Shown: in pieces, positions 23,014 through 29,764 of the stretch
Numbering within the stretch: the stretch's first letter is position 1
How the letters are laid out: each line of letters opens with the position of its first letter
Source of the DNA: Candidatus Saccharimonadota bacterium
Lineage (GTDB): Bacteria > Patescibacteriota > Saccharimonadia > Saccharimonadales > Saccharimonadaceae
Length of the DNA: 33,834 bases
NCBI GenBank assembly: GCA_905371595.1
Contig: CAJPLU010000004.1
Span: 1 to 33,834, forward strand
Direction of reading: 5' to 3'
Notes under the pieces: model-generated
The model's database searches: none
The model's input: only the letters and a program-made list of their open reading frames with translations
Told to the model about the DNA's origin: nothing
Translations under genes and position numbers: made by a program

Positions 23014-23244
23014 CTATAAGTTCGGCAAAACCAACAGTGCCACAATCGACATCACAAACGCTACAGCCAAGAAAATCGTCACTTCAAACAGGTTTTTATC
23101 GAGACCGCGCCGCGTCGTATACAATTCGCCAGAACCGCCAAATCCAGCGCCCAGGCTAGCCCCGCGCTGCTGCAGCAGAACCGAAATTATCATCAGCACC
23201 GCCGATACTACCATAACAATTTGCAAAGTTAGCGTTACGTCCAT
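23014..23244 (-). CDS. secG: Preprotein translocase subunit SecG
   Basis: SecG is the small SecYEG subunit that eases protein translocation. Starting at 23244 gives 76 residues with two membrane helices and the conserved link VLLQQRGASLGAGFGGSGELYTTRRG (family pattern LQ.GKGA..GA.FGG). The longer open frame to 23292 adds residues unlike SecG. GAGGAG lies ten bases before this ATG, inside the end of the upstream gene, whose stop is one base away. Confidence 0.9.
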   Translation of the reverse strand: MDVTLTLQIVMVVSAVLMIISVLLQQRGASLGAGFGGSGELYTTRRGLDKNLFEVTIFLAVAFVMSIVALLVLPNL

Positions 23245-23245
23245 T

Positions 23246-23641
23246 TTATGATTTCTCCTCTCGTTCGTCGTGATAACTAAGCTCCAGAACACTACTTACT
23301 ACATAGTTTACCAAACTTAATATCAAGCCTGCAAAAATCGAGTTCAAGAACGTCATTTGCAAGCCTGGCGCCAGCATCAATGATAGCCAAACCAAAAAAC
23401 CGTTAACAACTATCGTGAAAAAGCCAAGCGTTACCAAAATCATCGGCAACGACAAAATCATCACAATCGGCTTAAGCGTCGCGTTGATAATTGAAAAAAT
23501 CAGCCCGGCGCCGAAAAAGGCCACCAAACTAGAATCGATTTGAGCATTGCTATAACCCGTGCCAAAAATCCGCACCGCTACCCAAATTCCCAGCGAGTTC
23601 AGTATCCACCGGAGAATAAAAGCTATAAATTGTTTACTCAT
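23246..23641 (-). CDS. Phage-holin-4/YvlD-like membrane protein
   Basis: The protein has four membrane helices and the superfamily pattern ILRWILNSLGIWVA, FSIINATLKPIVMILSLPMILVTLGFF and NGFLVWLS. It resembles the PF04020-type membrane proteins (YvlD, holin superfamily IV), which are common in bacteria and not necessarily phage lysis proteins; the function is unsettled. I prefer the ATG at 23641 (131 residues), because a TATACT box predicts a start two bases before it and the family begins there. The ATG at 23677 overlaps the uvrC stop as ATGA and would add 12 residues, so a coupled start there is also possible. Confidence 0.75.
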   Translation of the reverse strand: MSKQFIAFILRWILNSLGIWVAVRIFGTGYSNAQIDSSLVAFFGAGLIFSIINATLKPIVMILSLPMILVTLGFFTIVVNGFLVWLSLMLAPGLQMTFLNSIFAGLILSLVNYVVSSVLELSYHDEREEKS

Positions 23642-23649
23642 ACTGCTAC

Positions 23650-23655
23650 AGTATA
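23650..23655 (-). promoter_or_regulatory. -10 box, near-leaderless start of the holin-4-like gene
   Basis: TATACT on the minus strand predicts +1 at 23643, two bases before the ATG at 23641. Confidence 0.4.
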
Positions 23656-23673
23656 CCGCATCAGCCGTATTTT

Positions 23674-25254
23674 TCATAGTTGCGGCTTATTACCGCTCTG
23701 GTAGCAAAAAGCCTCATAGACGCGAGTTCCTAGCGCTTGCCCGATAGCATCGCAAATTTCCGTTTGGCTAGCTCGCCTAACTGCCCGCATACTGCCAAAG
23801 CGCCGCAGTAATTTGCGCCGCGTTGCCGGACCTACACCAGGAATATAGTCAAGTTCGTTCTTCGTAGCACCTTTGCGTTTAAGTGTTGTATGATAACTGA
23901 CGGCAAAACGGTGCGCCTCGTCGCGAATACGTTGAAATAGCTTTACAACATCATCATACTCGCTCATAGTATCACTACCGCGCAGATTCCGCGAGTGCGA
24001 ACCAGCATTTTGCTGCCCAGCATGCAAATTAATTAAGTAAAAATCACCAGAATCCAGTACGCTAATACCGAGGCGCGGCTCTTTCATCAACTGGCCAAGC
24101 AGCGCATCATCATCATTAATATGCGAACGACTCTTGGCGACAACGATTTCTTCTTCGCGCTTCGCTATGCCAATTACTGGCACCGTAACGTCTAGCCTGT
24201 CTAATTCGTCGAGCACTGCACTAAGCTGCCCTTTACCGCCATCAATCAACAACAAATCCGGCATCCCCCAATCTTTACGATTTTTCTCGCTAAAGCGCCG
24301 CCTGATAGTCTCGCGCATATTAGCAGTGTCGTCGTTACGCTGCACGTGCATCTTGAACTTACGATAATGTGTCCGGTCGCTAGCGCCATTGGTGAAGACT
24401 ACCATGCTGGCTACAACGTTAGTACCACTCATATGTGAGATATCATAGCCCTCAATCCTCGCTGGCGGCGCTGGCAAACTCAATAGCTCGGCTAACTGCG
24501 ATAGTGCCCGATCTTTCGAAATATTAATGAACTCGCGATCGCCGAACATAATTCGCCGCTGCAGCTCGCGCAAATATGTCAATTTATTGCGAAGTTGCGC
24601 CGCTGTCTCGAATTCTTGGTTGCGCGCCGCTCGCTTCATGTCGCGTTCAATTTCTTGCGCGATTTTGACGCGCCCGCCCTCAATATATTTGATCAGCTTG
24701 CGCAAAGATTTCTTGTACTCGTAGCTGGTCATATCAAGGCTGGGCGCCAAACCGATTTGCTCTTCTAAATTAGCGTGTTCGCGCTTGGGCGGCTTGATAT
24801 AATAAGGAAAAATTTTGCGCAAATAACGCAACGCTTTCTTGACTGGCAAACAACTATAAAAAGGACCAATGTAGGTCGCACCGTCATCAGCAGGGCTGCG
24901 CGTAAAAGTCACCGTCGGCCATTCGCTTTTCATATCAATTCGCACGAAAGTTTGTGATTTATCATCGCGCAGCAGAATATTGTAGCGCGGCATATAGCGC
25001 TTGACCATCTCGCTTTCTAGGAATAGCGCGTCAATCTCGCTCTCGGTTTCAATCCAGTCAGTGTCATAGATCTCGGCAACCAGCGCCCGAGTTTTGGCGT
25101 CAAAATCTTTGCCACTCTGAAAATACTGCCGCACGCGGTTTTTTAACACCGCCGCTTTGCCGATATAGATGATCCCGCCACTCGCCGACTTATGAAAATA
25201 GACACCGGGGCTGCGCGGTAGAGTTTTGAGCTTTTGCTGTAGTTGTTTATTCAC
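23674..25254 (-). CDS. uvrC: Excinuclease subunit UvrC, N-domain cysteines lost
   Basis: UvrC makes both incisions in UvrABC nucleotide excision repair. This protein (526 residues, shorter than the usual 600) has the GIY-YIG nuclease (PGVYFHKSASGGIIYIGKA), the UvrB-binding UVR motif (ERDMKRAARNQEFETAAQLRNKL), the RNase H-like domain (EGYDISH, LLIDGGKGQ, RDEAHRFA) and one C-terminal helix-hairpin-helix (IPGVGPATRRKLLRRFGS). Family members usually have four cysteines between the GIY-YIG and UVR parts, in the pattern R.C, RPC and GRC.APC. Here residues 148-175 read through the same frame with none (EQIGLAPSLD replaces the last pair). The start codon is GTG at 25254, directly at a predicted transcription start. 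Confidence 0.95.
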   Translation of the reverse strand: MNKQLQQKLKTLPRSPGVYFHKSASGGIIYIGKAAVLKNRVRQYFQSGKDFDAKTRALVAEIYDTDWIETESEIDALFLESEMVKRYMPRYNILLRDDKSQTFVRIDMKSEWPTVTFTRSPADDGATYIGPFYSCLPVKKALRYLRKIFPYYIKPPKREHANLEEQIGLAPSLDMTSYEYKKSLRKLIKYIEGGRVKIAQEIERDMKRAARNQEFETAAQLRNKLTYLRELQRRIMFGDREFINISKDRALSQLAELLSLPAPPARIEGYDISHMSGTNVVASMVVFTNGASDRTHYRKFKMHVQRNDDTANMRETIRRRFSEKNRKDWGMPDLLLIDGGKGQLSAVLDELDRLDVTVPVIGIAKREEEIVVAKSRSHINDDDALLGQLMKEPRLGISVLDSGDFYLINLHAGQQNAGSHSRNLRGSDTMSEYDDVVKLFQRIRDEAHRFAVSYHTTLKRKGATKNELDYIPGVGPATRRKLLRRFGSMRAVRRASQTEICDAIGQALGTRVYEAFCYQSGNKPQL

Positions 25255-25261
25255 AAGTACT

Positions 25262-25267
25262 ATTATA
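25262..25267 (-). promoter_or_regulatory. -10 box of uvrC, leaderless GTG start
   Basis: A perfect TATAAT on the minus strand predicts +1 at 25255 or 25254, the G of the GTG. No Shine-Dalgarno. Confidence 0.5.
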
Positions 25268-25322
25268 TCTTATATCAAACAACTAGGCTGCTGATTATGT
25301 CAGCCAACCTCTTCTTCTATAG

Positions 25323-25928
25323 TCATTTTCTATTACGTAATATTGTCTCAAACAACTCAGGAAAAGTATCGTCGGCCATGTCGCGCTTACCACAGAAATG
25401 CCCATATCCCGGAAATAATCGATAACAGGCAGACGGGAAAGATTTTTTTAGAATTTTTATTGCAGTATCAACTCGCACCGAGTCATTGTCAGAGTAGAAT
25501 ATAGTTAGACTACGTACGCGATCAAGTAGCGCCTCGTCAATCTCAAAATCAAAAAAACCGCCACGAAGCGGCTCGTCATATGGAGCTTCGGGGTTAAACT
25601 TATCGCCAAAAGCTGGCGCAACGAGATAAACGTCGCCTGCACAAATTTGCGGGTTCTCACTCATCCATTGAATTAGAAAACCCCCGCCACAACTATGACC
25701 AACCAATATAGTTTCTGAATTTACATCATATTTTTCAAAAGTCTGTCGCCACAGCGAGTAATCTGGTCGCCACGATTCAGGCATCTCGGGCGTCTGAGTG
25801 TCAATACCGCGAATTAGCAGCTGCTGTTGCAGCCATGGAAGCCAAATCGAGTTGCTGGCGCTCGGTAGATTTGGGTTGAAATACGATTGTTTGGACGGCT
25901 TACCGTGAACAATTATCGCCTGCTTCAT
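25323..25928 (-). CDS. RBBP9/YdeN-like serine hydrolase, second copy
   Basis: The 201-residue alpha/beta hydrolase opens MKQAIIVHG, carries nucleophile Ser79 in GHSCGG, an acidic residue in FYSDNDSVRV and His in PGYGHFCG. It is a distant paralogue of the hydrolase at 18457-19047. The substrate is not known. The promoter TGTTAATAT places +1 on the ATG, so the transcript is leaderless. It is transcribed away from the HD gene region and toward uvrC, which has its own promoter. Confidence 0.85.
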   Translation of the reverse strand: MKQAIIVHGKPSKQSYFNPNLPSASNSIWLPWLQQQLLIRGIDTQTPEMPESWRPDYSLWRQTFEKYDVNSETILVGHSCGGGFLIQWMSENPQICAGDVYLVAPAFGDKFNPEAPYDEPLRGGFFDFEIDEALLDRVRSLTIFYSDNDSVRVDTAIKILKKSFPSACYRLFPGYGHFCGKRDMADDTFPELFETILRNRK

Positions 25929-25934
25929 ATTCCA

Positions 25935-25943
25935 ATATTAACA
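25935..25943 (-). promoter_or_regulatory. Extended -10, leaderless start of hydrolase 2
   Basis: TGTTAATAT on the minus strand, last T at -7 from the ATG at 25928. Confidence 0.55.
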
Positions 25944-26263
25944 CAATGATACGTTAGCTTATGCATTTTACAAATATGCAATATATGATATGATGGCAAG
26001 CGAAACGATGGATGGTCTAAAACAACCCATAACAACTTTCTGCGTAGGTGGTGGCGGTAGTCACTTGGCACGAGGCTAGACAACGAGCTATTATCATACC
26101 AAAAGCTGGCCATTCGCTCCATCCAAGCGGCGAAAACAAGCACCTAGCGCCCCTCTCGCAACAGCAAGCCTGCCAATTAGTCGTCGACACCGGCTTAAAA
26201 ATTTTGATCACCAGCTTTCCAGACAGAGAACTGAAATAAACAAGAAAGCACTTCAGCGGCCTA
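25944..26263. other. 320-base stretch without a confident gene
   Basis: Rightward there is a 29-codon ORF from the ATG at 25990 (ending GGGGSHLARG) and a 63-codon ORF from a GTG at 26048 ending in TAA at 26239. The second has protein-like phrases (RAIIIPKAGHSLHPSGENKH) but no Shine-Dalgarno, no placed promoter and no family I recognise. The two might be pieces of one decayed gene. Leftward frames here are shadows of the HD gene's 3' end. Confidence 0.3.
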
Positions 26264-26977
26264 TCAACAGCGTAAGTATTCTTCCAAAAATTCGCTCCAC
26301 TCCGGCGCATTCTTCTCGCGGAAATAATGGCGCAAGAAATCAACCATAATTTGCTGGCGATTTTCTGCCTCTATTCGTCCTGGCTCGGTCAACATCAAGT
26401 CTTTCAGTTTCAGCAGCTTTTCAAAAAAGTGATTGATGAAGCCGTCGGTATCATGCGTATTGCCGTCAGCATTATATTCGTGCGCCGCCAGATTAACATT
26501 CGGCCAAACTTTGGGATCAAAAATCCGCCCGCCATGATGGCAAGCATAAACCAGCGCCCGTTCAATACCGACCGCGCCAATAGCATCGCACATGTCGGCG
26601 TCAGACACCAGCTGTCCCGCCAGGCGCTGCGGTTGCTTGCCTTTCAGCCGTTTGCTATAGCCGATCGACGCAACGTTTTCTAAAACAGCCTTTTGCAAGC
26701 CGCCCGCCACACTAGCCTGCGCCATAATTCGCTTGGCGTTTTCCAGCTTTTCAGCTTGCTCTTTGCCAACTAATTTATAATCATCAACGTCATGCAGCCA
26801 AGCCGTCAGCAGCGCTTCTTGCAGATCCACTGGCTCACTGGATTCGCTAGCAAAACGCTCTGCCAGCAGCGCCACCCGCTCAACATGATCGTCAGCGTGA
26901 CCTGAGGTGTCGCTACCTAGTAGTTTACACACTAGCAGTTTAACTTTATTAAGTTCAGGAGTTTGATTATTATTCAT
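26264..26977 (-). CDS. HD-domain phosphohydrolase
   Basis: The 237-residue protein belongs to the HD superfamily of metal-dependent phosphohydrolases. GHADDHVERV gives the first His pair (27 and 31), AWLHDVDDYK the HD doublet (62-63) and SDADMCDAIG the late Asp, as in uncharacterised YpgQ/YedJ-like hydrolases thought to act on nucleotides. The substrate cannot be assigned. A TATAAT box lies seven to eight bases before the ATG, so the message is essentially leaderless. It is divergent from the acetyltransferase gene at 27060. Confidence 0.85.
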   Translation of the reverse strand: MNNNQTPELNKVKLLVCKLLGSDTSGHADDHVERVALLAERFASESSEPVDLQEALLTAWLHDVDDYKLVGKEQAEKLENAKRIMAQASVAGGLQKAVLENVASIGYSKRLKGKQPQRLAGQLVSDADMCDAIGAVGIERALVYACHHGGRIFDPKVWPNVNLAAHEYNADGNTHDTDGFINHFFEKLLKLKDLMLTEPGRIEAENRQQIMVDFLRHYFREKNAPEWSEFLEEYLRC

Positions 26978-26984
26978 AGCATTT

Positions 26985-26990
26985 ATTATA
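26985..26990 (-). promoter_or_regulatory. -10 box of the HD gene, leaderless start
   Basis: A perfect TATAAT predicts +1 at 26978 or 26977, the A of the ATG. Confidence 0.5.
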
Positions 26991-27042
26991 TCTCATTGCC
27001 GCCACTAGCGCATTAGCTGCCCTTGTATTTCTATAGTATTTA

Positions 27043-27053
27043 TGCTATAATAT
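27043..27053 (+). promoter_or_regulatory. Extended -10 of the GNAT gene, leaderless start
   Basis: TGCTATAAT (27043-27051) predicts +1 at 27058, two bases before the ATG. The overlapping TAATAT (27048-27053) predicts it at 27060, exactly the ATG. Confidence 0.55.
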
Positions 27054-27059
27054 AAAGAT

Positions 27060-27689
27060 ATGGCTGAAGTAATCACCACCGCCCCAAAGTCAGAAGAAGC
27101 GGAAATTGAACTGTTAATTATGCCGCTAGGTGAGCTAACTTCGCACTTAGGCGACGATGAGACGTCCACTGCTATAAAAGCGATTGCTAATTTCGTCAAC
27201 CGCCGCAGCCCAGGCGATAAACAGATGCTGCCTGTATCTGATGCAGATATCGCTGATAAATATACTGATATTGTAGCCTTGCGGCTGCCTGAAACCGAAG
27301 ACGTTATAGACGCTAACTTTATCACAAACAATGTAGTCGGGTACATTGGAGCGATGGAACCAATCAAGCACGGCGCCCGTCTAATGTCTGAAGTCGGCTC
27401 GCTCAAAGTAGACGATAGCCTGCGCGGTCACGGCGTCGGAACTATATTATTTAAAAGAATTATTAAGGCAATGCAAGACGAAGGAATTACGCCTTATGCA
27501 TTTTGCAATTCAGACAGCTTGCCTATAGCCAAACGGCTTGGCGGGCGCGAGATAAAGTCAGCAGACGAAGTGCCCCGAGAGGCATTGGAGCTATGCCAAG
27601 ACTGCCCTCTCTACGGCAGAACAGGTGGCAAAAAATACAGATGTTGTGATACTGTAGTGGTATGGCACACGCCGACCGAAACAAACTAG
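27060..27689 (+). CDS. GNAT-family N-acetyltransferase
   Basis: The 209-residue protein has the GNAT acetyl-CoA motif in VGSLKVDDSLRGHGVGTILFKRII (the R/QxxGxG loop is RGHGVG) after the strand GYIGAMEPI. A cysteine-rich C-terminal end (CQDCPLYG, then KKYRCCD, about residues 180-200) could bind a metal, which is notable because other proteins nearby lost cysteines. The acceptor substrate is unknown. It overlaps the M20 peptidase gene by 28 bases, so the pair is cotranscribed. Confidence 0.8.
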   Translation: MAEVITTAPKSEEAEIELLIMPLGELTSHLGDDETSTAIKAIANFVNRRSPGDKQMLPVSDADIADKYTDIVALRLPETEDVIDANFITNNVVGYIGAMEPIKHGARLMSEVGSLKVDDSLRGHGVGTILFKRIIKAMQDEGITPYAFCNSDSLPIAKRLGGREIKSADEVPREALELCQDCPLYGRTGGKKYRCCDTVVVWHTPTETN

Positions 27690-28792
27690 ATATCATTGAA
27701 TTAGCTAAGCAGCTCATTGCTATACCGTCAGTATCAGGCAACGAGGCAGAAGCTTTAAACTTCGTTGCATCATGGATGCGATCAGCTAATTTTGACGAGG
27801 TTATTACTGATAAACGCTTTACCGCTGGACTGATCTGTGCCAAAGGACAGACAGCAAAGCGCGCGCTTATTTTGTGCGGACATGTTGATACGGTTTCTCC
27901 TGGCGATGAGTCGGCTTGGCGGCAGAGTCCGTGGCAACCATACGTTATAAGCGGCCGGCTGTATGGTCTAGGCGCCACCGACATGAAAGCTGGCGTCGCT
28001 TTACAAATGATAGCAGCTGCCGAATATGCAAATAACCGGCGCGATGATCTTGACGTGTGGTGCGTCACCGTTGCTAGCGAAGAGGTTGATGGTGCTGGGT
28101 CGGCTGATTTTGCGAAGTATTTTTCAGAAAAGACACAGTACGAAGAAGTTAGCTGCGCCATCGCCGAACCGACGGATAATCGCATCGAGATCGGACATCG
28201 CGGCAACAAGTTTGTTGAATTTATCTTTGAGCGCACGTCCAGCCACGCTTCGCAAGAGAGCGCTTATTACGATAGTTCGCTGCCAGTCGTGGTGTCGTTC
28301 CTGAATGATTTACCAGAGATTCGCGAGCAGCTTCATGCCACCTATAGCCACGATATTTTGGGCGCTCCTAGCTTCACGCCAACGCGCATTGAACCTGCAG
28401 GGTCATACTCTAACAACAAAACAGCTGGTGTCAGCTCTGTCATTGTCGATATCCGTACCACGCCGCCCTTGGACGCAGACTTTGAAAATTGGGTTGACGA
28501 GATAGCTGCTCGCTACGATTGCACATGGCGGCATCCCGCTACGCCTGTGCCGTCTGCTTTGTGCGATACGAACGCCAAAATCTTGAAAACCATGCAGCGC
28601 CTACTGCCAGAAGCTGAGACAGCAGTCAGCTATGGCGGCACCGATCAAGCCTTCTTTCAGGCCATTGGCGCAGAGACGGTCATCTACGGTCCTGGCGATT
28701 TCGACCAAGCGCACACCGTAAACGAATCGGTATCAGTAGCAAGAATTAGACAGACGCATGGCATTTACCAACAACTCATTCAGTCAATATAG
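27662..28792 (+). CDS. M20-family metallopeptidase (DapE/ArgE-like)
   Basis: The 376-residue enzyme has the di-zinc M20 ligands: GHVDTVSPG (His and Asp), YGLGATDMKAG (bridging Asp), ASEEVDG (catalytic and ligand Glu) and a late His in QAHTVNE. Size and the GATDMKAGVA phrase suit succinyl-diaminopimelate desuccinylase or a related deacylase or dipeptidase; which one cannot be decided, so I give no symbol. It lies in the cytoplasm by lack of a signal. The start at 27662 is in the acetyltransferase's 3' end; coupling is likely. Confidence 0.85.
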   Translation: MAHADRNKLDIIELAKQLIAIPSVSGNEAEALNFVASWMRSANFDEVITDKRFTAGLICAKGQTAKRALILCGHVDTVSPGDESAWRQSPWQPYVISGRLYGLGATDMKAGVALQMIAAAEYANNRRDDLDVWCVTVASEEVDGAGSADFAKYFSEKTQYEEVSCAIAEPTDNRIEIGHRGNKFVEFIFERTSSHASQESAYYDSSLPVVVSFLNDLPEIREQLHATYSHDILGAPSFTPTRIEPAGSYSNNKTAGVSSVIVDIRTTPPLDADFENWVDEIAARYDCTWRHPATPVPSALCDTNAKILKTMQRLLPEAETAVSYGGTDQAFFQAIGAETVIYGPGDFDQAHTVNESVSVARIRQTHGIYQQLIQSI

Positions 28793-28853
28793 GTTTAGCG
28801 TATTGCGATTTGCTTGACATAGCAGGCTAAAAATTATTAACAGGTAAACCTAG

Positions 28854-28862
28854 TGTTACAAT
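28854..28862 (+). promoter_or_regulatory. Extended -10 of the small two-TM gene
   Basis: TGTTACAAT predicts +1 near 28869 and a 26-nt leader containing AGGAGG. Confidence 0.5.
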
Positions 28863-28894
28863 ATCTGTAAGCTTTGTTAAATTAAGGAGGTTTT

Positions 28895-29230
28895 ATGAAA
28901 ACACCAAAATTACTATTAATCATCGCCGGATCGCTTGCGGCTATTGCGGCAGTATTAATTGCTGTCAGCTGTATACCACCGTCCGGACCAGAACCAGAAT
29001 ACGTTTGCGCCAAAAACGGCCAGCCAAGTTCCGGATTCAAAGACACTAAGAAAAATTGCCCGATAACTTCAGAAAGCTTGAAAGCTCATATGGCGTGGGA
29101 AGAAGGCCCGTTCGGCAGAGGCAAATATATCATGCGCCAAATCGCCGTCGTATCAATACTTGGCGCGATTGGCTGTGCTGTTGCTTCGCCAATTGTAAAA
29201 TCAAAGCAGAACAAAAAGTTAGAAAAATAA
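28895..29230 (+). CDS. Small two-helix membrane protein
   Basis: The 111-residue protein has a signal-like helix (about 5-26) ending in AVSC, a weak lipobox, then an outward segment with two cysteines (CAK and NCP) and a second helix (about 83-102) with a basic tail. A lipoprotein is possible but would not normally keep a second helix; a two-TM protein with a disulfide-bearing loop is the simpler reading. No family is recognised. AGGAGG lies four bases before the ATG. Confidence 0.6.
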   Translation: MKTPKLLLIIAGSLAAIAAVLIAVSCIPPSGPEPEYVCAKNGQPSSGFKDTKKNCPITSESLKAHMAWEEGPFGRGKYIMRQIAVVSILGAIGCAVASPIVKSKQNKKLEK

Positions 29231-29320
29231 AACTAACAAACTCATATAATATAACTAGCTGGATCTGCCGTCTTTTTATGCAAGTAAGGTTACAAAACAC
29301 AGTGTAATTTTACGGAAAAT

Positions 29321-29349
29321 TTGACTTTTTGTCCTAATATTGATATATA
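29321..29349 (+). promoter_or_regulatory. Promoter of the structured transcript
   Basis: TTGACT (29321-29326), a 17-bp spacer and TATATA (29344-29349) with TGA before it. Predicted +1 is 29356, the first base of a 6-bp hairpin. Confidence 0.6.
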
Positions 29350-29355
29350 TATATT

Positions 29356-29430
29356 AACTTTTCGCTCAAAGTTACCAAAAGGGCGAAGAGTCGCCCTTTG
29401 CTTTGAGCTCACCTTTTGGAAGGAGGTGAG
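29356..29430 (+). promoter_or_regulatory. Leader with mutually exclusive hairpins over a Shine-Dalgarno
   Basis: At least five perfect pairings occur in 75 bases: 29356-29361 with 29368-29373; 29364-29371 with 29401-29408; 29378-29386 with 29391-29399; 29375-29382 with 29412-29419; and 29408-29414 with 29424-29430. The last traps part of AGGAGG (29421-29426). Several overlap, so they cannot all form at once. This is the layout of a switch controlling initiation of the downstream ORF. No known riboswitch consensus was recognised. Confidence 0.55.
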
Positions 29431-29434
29431 AGGA

Positions 29435-29635
29435 GTGGGAGATCGTGTCATCGCGTTAGCTGGATTGACGACGATGCCGATGTTGATCGGCATCGTCGTC
29501 AGTATCCTCCTGCGCCACATCGGCATGTCCGATGTGGTGTGCGCCGCCATCGGGGCGGCCATCGCCGTCCCTGGGGCAGTCATCATCCATATCCTGCTCA
29601 TGCGCGACTTGCGCAAGCAGGATGACGAGAAGTAG
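29435..29635 (+). CDS. 66-residue two-TM peptide inside a hairpin-rich mRNA
   Basis: A GTG start eight bases after AGGAGG opens 66 codons for a hydrophobic protein with two helices (about 6-24 and 33-55) and a charged tail (RDLRKQDDEK). The size and shape recall holins or small membrane toxins, but no family is recognised. Codons use G or C at nearly every third position, unlike the neighbours. The coding bases also form strong hairpins: a perfect 15-bp stem (29467-29481/29486-29500), an 11-bp stem (29513-29523/29529-29539), a 6-bp stem (29543-29548/29554-29559) and a 13-bp stem with a two-base bulge (29591-29623). The open frame extends further upstream, but the Shine-Dalgarno and codon use favour this start. 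Confidence 0.5.
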   Translation: MGDRVIALAGLTTMPMLIGIVVSILLRHIGMSDVVCAAIGAAIAVPGAVIIHILLMRDLRKQDDEK

Positions 29636-29640
29636 GGTAG

Positions 29641-29764
29641 GCCCGCTCGAAAATAGCTCGCTGAAAATTGTTCAATTCGGTTCGAGACGCGCATTTTAGC
29701 GTCTGCTGGATTGAAATCCAGTTTCCGGCTTGAGCACGTTTTCGGCGGGCTATTTTCTTTTTTT
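29641..29764 (+). terminator. Large branched 3' structure ending in a T-run
   Basis: GCCCGC (29641-29646) pairs with GCGGGC (29745-29750), CGAAAA (29648-29653) with TTTTCG (29739-29744), and GCTC (29656-29659) with GAGC (29732-29735); GCTGAAA (29660-29666) continues against TTTCCGGC (29722-29729). Inside are GACGC/GCGTC (29686-29703) and CTGGAT/ATCCAG (29706-29721). TATTTTCTTTTTTT follows. The branched loop is far larger than a normal terminator. Confidence 0.55.

Noticed and set aside
23246..23677. Prophage remnant suggested by the holin-4-like protein
   Set aside because: This family is common in bacterial chromosomes and no other phage genes are nearby.
29416..29625. Alternative-frame 69-codon ORF rich in His and Arg
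   Set aside because: It is out of frame with the Shine-Dalgarno-supported GTG and has a composition typical of shadow frames in GC-rich hairpins.
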